A stretch of DNA of 64,000 bases from contig NZ_CP116346.1 of assembly GCF_030254645.1 (NCBI RefSeq), forward strand, positions 124,001 through 188,000, given 5' to 3'. Position numbers and translations under genes: made by a program. The DNA comes from Paucibacter sediminis (GTDB lineage: Bacteria; Pseudomonadota; Gammaproteobacteria; Burkholderiales; Burkholderiaceae_C). Shown in pieces: positions 44,632-51,365 of this stretch; position 1 is the first letter of the stretch, and the number at the start of each line of letters is the position of its first letter. Under the pieces are notes generated by a model. It saw nothing but the letters and a program-made list of their open reading frames with translations, did not search any database and was not told the origin of the DNA.

Positions 44632-45008
44632 TGACCACACCTGTCAGTACTGAAATAGTCGCGTCATGGGGCCAGAGGCCGGAGGAGCGAGGCCGGTTGC
44701 CGGTGGGGAAAGTTGTGTCGGTTGAACGTATCGACTTCACCAATGAACACCGTGCGCTATCTAAAGAGCAACAGGCTGGACTTGTCGGAGGAATGGGTAT
44801 TGGAGCGGGCGGAGCCATTGTCGCTGCGATCAATTCCGCCCGAACTGCTGATGCCCTCTTCAAGACTAAAGTTCTAATGAAAACTGGAGAAGAGTGGGTT
44901 CGCGACTTGAACTACATGCTCAAGCCTGGAGATTGCGTTGCATTCCGATCTGGCCTAACTCCGGATGACGTACTTGCGATTCCCGCGCTGCCAGATGAGT
45001 GCTCCTGA
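44631..45008 (+). CDS. cassette 4: small Gly-rich protein, probably frameshifted lipoprotein body
   Basis: A 125-residue protein starting MTTPVSTEIVASWGQRPEERG. The middle part GLVGGMGIGAGGAIVAAIN is a glycine-zipper-like segment found in outer-membrane lipoproteins. The end has LKPGDCVAFRSGLTPDD. No family is recognised. Its ATG overlaps the stop of the signal-peptide fragment (TGATGA), so a coupled restart is possible, but the product would be cytoplasmic. It ends just before R'' of attC4. Confidence 0.65.
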   Translation: MTTPVSTEIVASWGQRPEERGRLPVGKVVSVERIDFTNEHRALSKEQQAGLVGGMGIGAGGAIVAAINSARTADALFKTKVLMKTGEEWVRDLNYMLKPGDCVAFRSGLTPDDVLAIPALPDECS

Positions 45009-45009
45009 T

Positions 45010-45119
45010 GCATAACCTTTCGCTCGAGCCGATTCGCAACAGCAGGCCGCTCAAGGCCCCATTTCATTCTGGGCCTTGCGCAGCGTTCTGGCGCTCGCGG
45101 CTCAGCTTCAACGTTAGCC
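45010..45119 (+). other. attC4
   Basis: R'' GCATAAC at 45010 is the reverse complement of GTTATGC that opens cassette 4. R' is GTTAGCC at 45113. The 110-bp site has the arms CTCGAGCCG and CGGCTCAGC of attC1 and attC2, with a longer central loop that holds its own hairpin (AAGGCCC with GGGCCTT). Confidence 0.9.
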
Positions 45120-45126
45120 GTCAATC

Positions 45127-45489
45127 ATGCTCAAGTGCCCAACATGTTCGCGAGAGGCCGTCTCCCTTGGGGGCGCATGGCGTTCCAGCGTATCCAGCCC
45201 GGCCGCGTGTAGCGCGTGCGGATCGACTTGCTATGTCCCGAGTTCCTCGTCTGGGATTCCACTCGTTTCAGGCGTTGTTGTCGCAGTTGCAGGACTATGG
45301 ATTGCGGGGGCAATGCAATCCCTACTGGCGCTCGTGTTGGGTATCGCCGCGGCGGGCGTTTGCTACGCCCTGATCTGGAGCAGGCTCAAGCCTGTGTCTG
45401 TGGTTGCTATGTCAGTTCCCCCGCCAACCAAGGCCACCGGGCTCTGGGTCATATTCGAAGTTCTCACGGTGTTTTCCTTGTGGAAATAG
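45127..45489 (+). CDS. cassette 5: zinc-ribbon membrane protein
   Basis: A 120-residue protein. The start has a Cys4 ribbon (CPTC at residues 4-7 and CSAC near 28-31), then two hydrophobic helices (VSGVVVAVAGLWIAGAM; LLALVLGIAAAGVCYALIW). Function is unknown. It begins 8 bp after attC4, as expected for a cassette gene, but no attC follows. The expected partner R'' box GGCTAAC is absent downstream, so the cassette's end is lost and it is fixed in place. Confidence 0.7.
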   Translation: MLKCPTCSREAVSLGGAWRSSVSSPAACSACGSTCYVPSSSSGIPLVSGVVVAVAGLWIAGAMQSLLALVLGIAAAGVCYALIWSRLKPVSVVAMSVPPPTKATGLWVIFEVLTVFSLWK

Positions 45490-45710
45490 TCCTCTGTACG
45501 GTGTCGGTTGCCTTGGTTGCGGCCAGGCGGTCTGATTCCGATGTGCCGACTACATTCCTCGCAGAGCTATCTGTCCCCGGTTAAATTCGAGCCACAGCAG
45601 CGCCAGCGATGATGCGTCAACTGAATCGGTGCAAGCTCCCTCGCTTCGGCAGTCTGAAGGCCAGTCGCCAATAGCTGCCTCGCCACGCGTCCCGGTCGGA
45701 ACAAACGCGC

Positions 45711-46145
45711 ATGTCCACCAAAACCAAGCTGCTCGCAGGCGGGAATCCGCAGATCGCCAAGGGCGATGGTGATGGCCCGGTCCAGGCTTACATTGCGGCC
45801 ATGCCTGGCTGGAAGGGCAATGTCGGCCGCGTCATCGATGCCTTGATCGACCGCACCGTGCCGGACGTATCCAAGGCGGTCAAATGGAACTCGCCCTTCT
45901 ACGGCATGCCGGGCCAAGGGTGGTTCTTGAGCTTTCACTGCTGCGCAAAGTACGTCAAGGTCGCCTTCTTCCGTGGCAGCGCGCTAACGCCGCTGCCGCC
46001 TGTCGAATCCAAGCAGCAGCAGGTGCGCTACCTCCACATTCGCGAAGGCGAGCAAGTCAACGAGGCCCAGTTTTCCCACTGGGTCGGGCAAGCCAGCAAG
46101 CTGCCTGGGTGGGGTGGCGTCGAACACCAGAGAGCATCGCCATGA
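45711..46145 (+). CDS. DUF1801 domain protein
   Basis: A 144-residue protein matching the DUF1801 (YdhG-like) fold: VQAYIAAMPGWKGNVGRVIDALI, then PDVSKAVKWNSPFYGMPGQGWFLSFHCCAKYVKVAFFRG. Members are small soluble proteins of uncertain role. Codon use is closer to the host than in the cassettes, so it probably lies outside the integron. Its stop overlaps the start of a small membrane-protein gene (ATGA). Confidence 0.82.
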   Translation: MSTKTKLLAGGNPQIAKGDGDGPVQAYIAAMPGWKGNVGRVIDALIDRTVPDVSKAVKWNSPFYGMPGQGWFLSFHCCAKYVKVAFFRGSALTPLPPVESKQQQVRYLHIREGEQVNEAQFSHWVGQASKLPGWGGVEHQRASP

Positions 46146-46354
46146 ATAGCGCCATCCCCGGCAAGCGCTCGCCAACCAAGCCGCCTGCCCGTCCCCGCGC
46201 CCTCGGCTTGATCGCCGCCCTCGTCACGGCGGCCGCGGTGTCGTGGTCCACGCCGGACGGCAATCTCGTCGTGACCTTGGTGCCCGCGCTGGCAGTCGGG
46301 CTGGCGGTGTTCGGCATCGCTTCGTGGCGTTGCCGTCGCGATGAGTCGGAGTGA
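46142..46354 (+). CDS. small two-helix membrane protein
   Basis: A 70-residue protein with a basic Pro-rich N-terminus and two hydrophobic segments (ALGLIAALVTAAAVSW; LVVTLVPALAVGLAVFGIASW), ending CRRDESE. No family is recognised. It is coupled to the DUF1801 gene by a 4-bp overlap, which supports real translation. Confidence 0.6.
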   Translation: MNSAIPGKRSPTKPPARPRALGLIAALVTAAAVSWSTPDGNLVVTLVPALAVGLAVFGIASWRCRRDESE

Positions 46355-46419
46355 TCCGTGCAAGGTCATCCGGGCGCTGCAAGAATAGTGTCGCCCCGGC
46401 CTTCGCCCGCCCCGCAACC

Positions 46420-46848
46420 ATGCCGCTGCCCTTCGAATATCAGAACGCCACGCTGGAGTTCGAGCGCTTCATGGTCGACGCGCGCGATCTCGCGGGCCTG
46501 AACACCACCAATATGGCGTGGAACATGGTCGTCGGCGTGCTGCACACCTTTCGCCGGCGGCTCTCGATCGACCAGGCGCTGCGATTTGCGGACCTGCTGC
46601 CACCCGTGCTGCGCGCCATCTTCGTGGAAGGCTGGCGCCCCGGCGAGCCGGTGGCCGGCTTCGGCACACGGGAGGAACTTCTGGCCGAGGTTCGCGCCGT
46701 GCGCCCGGCGCATAACTTTTCACCTCCGGACGCGATCGCCGCGGTTGCGGCCGCGCTGCGCCGGCATGTCGACGTGGCCGCCCTCGAGCGGCTGCTGCCA
46801 AGCCTGCCCGCGGGTGCGAAGGAGTTCTGGTCGGGCCAGGTCTCTTGA
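46420..46848 (+). CDS. DUF2267 domain protein
   Basis: A 142-residue helical protein: FERFMVDARDLAGLNTTNMAWNMVVGVLHTFRRRLSIDQALRFADLLPPVLRAIFVEGW matches the DUF2267 pattern. Members are small cytoplasmic proteins often linked to stress, with no proven role. ATG at 46420 gives the start MPLPFEYQNATLEF. It converges with the MoaD-like gene 34 bp away. Confidence 0.75.
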   Translation: MPLPFEYQNATLEFERFMVDARDLAGLNTTNMAWNMVVGVLHTFRRRLSIDQALRFADLLPPVLRAIFVEGWRPGEPVAGFGTREELLAEVRAVRPAHNFSPPDAIAAVAAALRRHVDVAALERLLPSLPAGAKEFWSGQVS

Positions 46849-46882
46849 GCCCGGCCCGTTCCGGCGCGCGCCACCCCCCGAT

Positions 46883-47140
46883 TCAACCGCCACTGAGGGC
46901 CAGCACAATGGCCACGGCGTCGTCCGGCTGCAGCTCATGCCGCAGTTCCCGCACACCCAAGCCGTTGACGAAGATGCGCATATTGGGCCGCAGCAGGCCG
47001 CGCTCGTCGACGACGCGAAACCGCAGCCCGGGGTAGCGCTGCTCGAGGTCCGCGAACATGGCGTCCAGCGAATCGCCCGTGGCCGCCACCCGCGCAGCGC
47101 GCGTGTAGGACTGCAGTGCGGCGGGGATCAAGACCTGCAT
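46883..47140 (-). CDS. MoaD/ThiS-like ubiquitin-fold protein
   Basis: An 85-residue beta-grasp protein ending in Gly-Gly (VAIVLALSGG), as needed for adenylation and thiocarboxylation. The segments LDAMFADLEQRYPGLRFRVVDERGLLRPNMRIFVNG match MoaD-like sulfur carriers. It lies 31 bp after the BNR-repeat gene in the same direction, a pair that recurs in other bacteria. No molybdopterin genes are near, so it may serve another sulfur-transfer or protein-modification task rather than cofactor synthesis. Confidence 0.85.
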   Translation of the reverse strand: MQVLIPAALQSYTRAARVAATGDSLDAMFADLEQRYPGLRFRVVDERGLLRPNMRIFVNGLGVRELRHELQPDDAVAIVLALSGG

Positions 47141-47171
47141 GCTGCCGGCTCCGGTACGCGGGCGCCGCCAC

Positions 47172-48389
47172 TCATGCAGCGAGCTCGGCCACTTCCACGG
47201 CGTAGATCTCCGGGAGGTGGCGGGCGATGTTGCTCCAGCTCGCGCCTTCGTCCCTGCCGATCCACAACTCGCCGCTGGTGGTGCCCAGGTAGAGGGCCGG
47301 CGTGGCCAGGGCGTCCGCCGTCATGGCCTGGCGCTTCACGGTCCACCAGGCCTGACTTTCCGGCAGGCCCTGGTCCAGCCGCTGCCAGCTCTTGCCGGCA
47401 TTGCGCGTGACATAGGCCGCCGGGCGCCCGGCCGGGCTGGTGCGCGGCCAGACGGTCGTGCCATCCATGGGGAAGACCCAGGCGGTATCGGCCTCGCGCG
47501 GGTGCACCACCATCGGGAAGCCGATGTCGCCCACGCGCTTGGGCATCTTGCGGCCGATGCGCTGCCACACATCAGCCGCCGGGCTGGCCGAGGTGCTGCC
47601 CGACCTGTCCATCCGGTAGATGCCGCAATGGTTCTGCTGGTAGAGGCGATCGGGCATGGCGGGGCACAGCCGCACGCAATGCGGGTCGTGGAAGGTGACG
47701 GTGCCCGGATCGAAGCCCTCCACCACCTCCAGGCCCTGGATCAGGGTGGACCAGCTGGCGCCGCCGTCGCGCGACTCGTGCACGCCGCCGCCCGACATCG
47801 CGAAGTAGAGATGTTTTGCATCCCGCGGGTCGACGATCACCGAATGCAGCTTCGGCCCGTCCGGCGTACCGTCCTGCACCGAGCCCATCCATTCGCGCAG
47901 CTGCGGGTTGTCGTTGACGGCGGGCAGCGGCAGCCAGCTGACGCCGCCATCCTCCGAGCGGAACAGGCCCTGCGGCGAGGTGCCGGCATACCAGCTGCCC
48001 GGCTCGCTGGCATGCCCGGGGGTCAGCCAGAACACATGGTCCACGGCGCGGCCTGGCAGGCCGCCGCTCGGCTGGGCGAAGGCGGGCGGCTGCTGCGCCT
48101 CCTTCCAGCTGCGGCCGAGGTTGGTGGAGCGGAAGATCGTCGGGCCGAGGTGGCCGGTCTTGGCCGCGGCCAGCAGGGTGCGGCCGTCGCGCGGGTCCAG
48201 CTGCAGGTGGCTGATGGTGTGGCCCAGGAAATGCGGCCCATCGGCCGTCCAGGTCTTGCGCCTGGCATCGCCGTGGAAGAGCCAGGCCCCCTTGCGCGTC
48301 GCCACCAGCAGCACGAGGCGCGTGGCGGCCTTGCGCCGGCTGGACGAAGAGGAAGAGGCAGGCGAGGCTGGGGGGGCGGTTCGGCGCAT
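47172..48389 (-). CDS. BNR/sialidase-like repeat protein
   Basis: A 405-residue beta-propeller with BNR/Asp-box repeats: STNLGRSWKEAQ, SEDGGVSWLPL, SRDGGASWSTL, TRNAGKSWQRL and GRDEGASWSNI. The first strand LVLLVATRKGAWLFHGDARRKTW is typical of WD40/YVTN/BNR glycosyl-hydrolase-like proteins next to MoaD genes. No signal peptide is clear: the start is Arg/Ser-rich and the start codon has AAGGAG before it. Sialidase activity is not proven, as the catalytic Arg triad and Tyr are not evident. Confidence 0.82.
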   Translation of the reverse strand: MRRTAPPASPASSSSSSRRKAATRLVLLVATRKGAWLFHGDARRKTWTADGPHFLGHTISHLQLDPRDGRTLLAAAKTGHLGPTIFRSTNLGRSWKEAQQPPAFAQPSGGLPGRAVDHVFWLTPGHASEPGSWYAGTSPQGLFRSEDGGVSWLPLPAVNDNPQLREWMGSVQDGTPDGPKLHSVIVDPRDAKHLYFAMSGGGVHESRDGGASWSTLIQGLEVVEGFDPGTVTFHDPHCVRLCPAMPDRLYQQNHCGIYRMDRSGSTSASPAADVWQRIGRKMPKRVGDIGFPMVVHPREADTAWVFPMDGTTVWPRTSPAGRPAAYVTRNAGKSWQRLDQGLPESQAWWTVKRQAMTADALATPALYLGTTSGELWIGRDEGASWSNIARHLPEIYAVEVAELAA

Positions 48390-48476
48390 GGCGGCTCCTT
48401 GCTATGGGCAGACGAAGGGGGACTCACTCCACGACGCGCCATCGTGGGGGATTTCGACAAGCGGCGCGCAGAAATA

Positions 48477-48511
48477 TTCACGCTCTCGCAAACTACTGTA
48501 TATTCGTACAG
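48477..48511 (+). promoter_or_regulatory. SOS-type promoter with LexA box
   Basis: A perfect CTGT-N8-ACAG LexA box lies at 48496-48511. It overlaps a plausible -10 (TATATT, 48499) with -35 TTCACG at 48477 and a 16-bp spacer. It is 45 bp before the ATG of the 95-residue gene. Confidence 0.75.
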
Positions 48512-48555
48512 CATCAACGCAGCCCCGCGCTGCCCCGTTCGAGGAGCGTAAAGCC

Positions 48556-48843
48556 ATGATCCTGAATCTGAACGATCCCGCCAGCATCCTGGCCTGGTGG
48601 CAGGTCCTGCCCCAGCGGCATGGTTCACAGCTGCTGGCGATGGCACGGCTGCGGCCGCAGTTCGCGGCGCCCATCCAGGCGGCGCTGCGGCGCATCCGCG
48701 CCGACGCGACCCTGAACGCCCAGTTCGAGCGCGGCCTCACGGACGCCGCCCTGCTGCCCATGCGCCCCGCCGGCCATTGGCAGACCGCCGCCGACGAAGA
48801 CCGGGCCGAAACGAGCGAGTGCCAGGCCGAGGCGGTGCACTGA
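48556..48843 (+). CDS. small protein of unknown function under LexA box
   Basis: A 95-residue soluble helical protein, MILNLNDPASILAWWQVLP then QLLAMARLRPQFAAPIQAALRRI, with an acidic C-terminus (DEDRAETSECQAE). No domain is recognised. GAGGAGCG lies before the ATG. The LexA box 45 bp upstream suggests induction by DNA damage. A second small gene follows 48 bp later in the same direction. Confidence 0.7.
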   Translation: MILNLNDPASILAWWQVLPQRHGSQLLAMARLRPQFAAPIQAALRRIRADATLNAQFERGLTDAALLPMRPAGHWQTAADEDRAETSECQAEAVH

Positions 48844-48891
48844 GCCGCGGCTGGCTCACGCCATGAGCCAGCCGGCCATGAAGATAGCCCC

Positions 48892-49131
48892 ATGAGCAAG
48901 ACTGTTGAATTCTGGTACTGGCTGCTGCGCGACCCCGCCACCGGGCGGCGCAGGCAGTCGCTGTGCCGCCTCACCGAGGCGGATGCGCTGCGGCGCGACC
49001 CGCAGGCCCAGCGCCTGGCCGGCAGCTGCGAGCTGCGCGTGCTGCCCAAGCATCCGGACGACTATTTTCCGCGCCTGGCCCTGGGGCGCGGCCGCTTGCA
49101 AGCAACTGCAGCGCGGGGTAACAGCGGGTAA
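48892..49131 (+). CDS. small basic protein of unknown function
   Basis: A 79-residue protein beginning MSKTVEFWYWLLRDPATGRRRQ and rich in Arg. KHPDDYFPRL follows later. No family is recognised. It lies 48 bp after the LexA-controlled gene, likely on the same transcript. It is followed by about 200 bp without a gene before the metalloprotease. Confidence 0.6.
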   Translation: MSKTVEFWYWLLRDPATGRRRQSLCRLTEADALRRDPQAQRLAGSCELRVLPKHPDDYFPRLALGRGRLQATAARGNSG

Positions 49132-49327
49132 GGCGGGGCGGCAAGCGCGCCCTCAGGCACTAGCATCCCGGCACTCGGCACACCCGCACGAAAGTCGGGG
49201 TCGCAAAGTTTCCGGTCTAAAGCGCTGCCGGTCGCCGGCACCGCCATGACAGCGGGGCCGCCTGCATCTGCTGCAGCGTTCCCGGCGGTCGGATCGGCCT
49301 GTTCTCGCCCACGGAGTCCGCCCCACC

Positions 49328-51355
49328 ATGAAGCCGATCAAGACGCTGCTCGTTCTGCCCACCCTGCTGGCCATGGCCTGCACCGCCTGGGCCGCCGGCC
49401 CGGCCAGCCCGGCCGTGCCGCATCTGCAGAAGCCGCCCTTCCCGTCCGTCAGCCTGCCCGACAAGCAGGCGGCGGGGCAGCGCGCCATCGACCTGCTGGG
49501 CAGTCGCCTGCCCGAGGTGGCGGCCTGGTATCGCAAGTCGCCCGACGAGTTCAAGGCCCTGCTGCTGGCCGACAAGCGCATGCGCATCGACCAGCGCGGC
49601 CGCGTGTTCTTCGTCGAAGAGCTCGACCAGGCCTTGCCCGCGGCCTCCAGCCCGGGTCTGCTGGACGGCAGCCTGGCGCCGCTGGAGCAGAGCTTTCTGC
49701 TGCACAGCCGGCCCGGCGCGCAGCGCACCATCTACCTGAACTTCAAGGGCGCCACGCTCAGCGGCACCGCCTGGAACGGCAGCGGCGGCAGCATCATCGC
49801 CCCGCCCTTCGATCTGGACGGCCTGCCCGGCAGCTTCTCCACCACCGAGCTGCAGCGCATCCAGTACATCTGGCAGCGCGTGGCCGAGGACTATGCGGCC
49901 TTCGATGTCGACGTCACCACCGAGGCGGTGGCGCCCGAGCTGCTGACGCGCGCCGGCAGCACCGACCAGGTGTTCGGCACCACCGTGCTGATCACCAGCC
50001 GCACCGGCGTCTACAGCTGCAGCTGCGGCGGCGTGGCCTACCTGGGGGTGTTCGACGACACCAGCGACTACTACAAGCCCGCGCTGGTGTTCTACGACGC
50101 CCTGGGCCCCGGCAACGAGAAATACGTGGCCGAGGCGATCTCGCACGAGGCGGGCCACAACATGGGCCTGAGCCATGACGGCACCGCCACCACCGGCTAC
50201 TACCAGGGTCAGGGCAGCGGCGCCACCGGCTGGGCACCCATCATGGGCGTGGGCTACTACCAGGCCCTGGTGCAGTGGAGCAAGGGCGAGTACAGCGGCG
50301 CCAACAACGTGCAGGACGACTACGTCGTGATGCAGAGCAACGGCCTGCCGCTGCGGCCCGACGACCATGGCAACAGCGCCGCCACCGCCACCCCGCTCAC
50401 CGGCAGTAGCAGCGGCGGCATCACCAGCGCCAGCGCCCAGGGCGTGATCGAGCGGCCCGACGATGTCGACGTGTTCGCCTTCTCGGCCGCGGCCGGCCCC
50501 GCCAGCTTCAACCTCAGCCCGGCGGCGCGCTCGCCCAATCTCGATGCCCTGATCAGCCTGCGCAACAGCGCCGGCGTGCTGCTGGGCCAGGCCAATCCGC
50601 TCGACGCCCTGAACGCCAGCCTCGGCCTCACGCTGCCGGCCGCCGGCAGCTATTACCTCTCCGTGCAGGGCACCGGCAAGGGCGATCCGCTCGTCACCGG
50701 CTACAGCAATTACGGCAGCGTGGGCCAATACGCCCTCAGCGCCAGCTATCCCAGCGCAGGCAGCCAGGCGCCCATCGCGGCCATCAGCGCCTCCACGCTG
50801 CGCGGCACCGCGCCGCTCAACGTGAGCTTCTCCGGCGCCGGCTCCAGCGACCCCGACGGCAGCCTGGTGGCCTATGACTGGAGCTTCGGCGACGGCGGCA
50901 GCGCCAGCGGCGTCAGCAGCGCGCACAGCTATGCCAACCCCGGCAGCTACAGCGCGCAATTGCGCGTCACCGACAACAGCGGCCTCTCGGCCGCCAGCAG
51001 CGTCACCATCACGGTGGACGCGCCGGTGGCCATCGTCGAGATGCGCGTGGCCGACATCGCGATGAGTCTCAACGTCGCCAAGAACGGCAACGCGCAGGCC
51101 GGCGCGGCCGTCAAGGTGCTGAGCGCCGCCGGCCTGCCGGTGGCCGGCGCCACCGTCACCGGCAAGTGGAGCGGCCTGGTCTCGAGCAATGCCGTCTCCG
51201 CCGTCACCGACAGCACCGGCGTCGCGCGCTTCAGCTCGCCCAGCACGCGCAAGACCGGCGGCAGCTTTGTCTACAGCGTCACCGGCGTGAGCCTGAGCGG
51301 CTACAGCTACGCGCCGCTGACGAATACCGAGACGAGCGACTCGATCGCGCGCTGA
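49328..51355 (+). CDS. secreted zinc metalloprotease with PKD domain
   Basis: A 675-residue exported protease with a signal peptide (LLVLPTLLAMACTAWA). A propeptide-like region leads to the catalytic domain, with zinc motif His273-Glu-Ala-Gly-His277 and third ligand His283 in HEAGHNMGLSHD, the metzincin (reprolysin-like) pattern. A pre-peptidase-like beta domain (ERPDDVDVFAFSAAAG) follows near 375-470, a PKD domain near 480-565 (DWSFGDGGSASG), and a final Ig-like beta domain. The zinc motif is intact. A lone secreted enzyme, likely exported by type II secretion; the PKD domain suggests binding to protein or polysaccharide. Confidence 0.9.
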   Translation: MKPIKTLLVLPTLLAMACTAWAAGPASPAVPHLQKPPFPSVSLPDKQAAGQRAIDLLGSRLPEVAAWYRKSPDEFKALLLADKRMRIDQRGRVFFVEELDQALPAASSPGLLDGSLAPLEQSFLLHSRPGAQRTIYLNFKGATLSGTAWNGSGGSIIAPPFDLDGLPGSFSTTELQRIQYIWQRVAEDYAAFDVDVTTEAVAPELLTRAGSTDQVFGTTVLITSRTGVYSCSCGGVAYLGVFDDTSDYYKPALVFYDALGPGNEKYVAEAISHEAGHNMGLSHDGTATTGYYQGQGSGATGWAPIMGVGYYQALVQWSKGEYSGANNVQDDYVVMQSNGLPLRPDDHGNSAATATPLTGSSSGGITSASAQGVIERPDDVDVFAFSAAAGPASFNLSPAARSPNLDALISLRNSAGVLLGQANPLDALNASLGLTLPAAGSYYLSVQGTGKGDPLVTGYSNYGSVGQYALSASYPSAGSQAPIAAISASTLRGTAPLNVSFSGAGSSDPDGSLVAYDWSFGDGGSASGVSSAHSYANPGSYSAQLRVTDNSGLSAASSVTITVDAPVAIVEMRVADIAMSLNVAKNGNAQAGAAVKVLSAAGLPVAGATVTGKWSGLVSSNAVSAVTDSTGVARFSSPSTRKTGGSFVYSVTGVSLSGYSYAPLTNTETSDSIAR

Positions 51356-51365
51356 GCGCCGGCGC

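Larger units (their letters stand above)
42350..45489 (+). mobile_element. fossil integron: truncated intI, attI, four attC, five cassettes
   Basis: The classic integron layout is present: an integrase gene pointing left (remnant 42350-42715), an attI crossover at 42956, and rightward cassettes separated by attC sites at 43360-43428, 43949-44017, 44469-44570 and 45010-45119. For the first four cassettes the 5' TTRRRY is the exact reverse complement of the same cassette's R'' box, so boundaries are sure. Cassettes are clearly poorer in GC than flanking genes and use different codons. The integrase is dead in cis, and no transposition or plasmid genes are present, so this is a sedentary chromosomal-type array. 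Confidence 0.88.

Noticed and set aside
43360-45119. Repeated similar blocks considered as CRISPR
   Set aside because: Spacing is about 550 bp with an ORF in each gap; blocks are imperfect palindromes with R''/R' boxes, so they are attC sites.
45578-45592. GTTAAAT considered as the missing attC end of cassette 5
   Set aside because: No matching R'' (the register demands GGCTAAC) and no paired inner arms.
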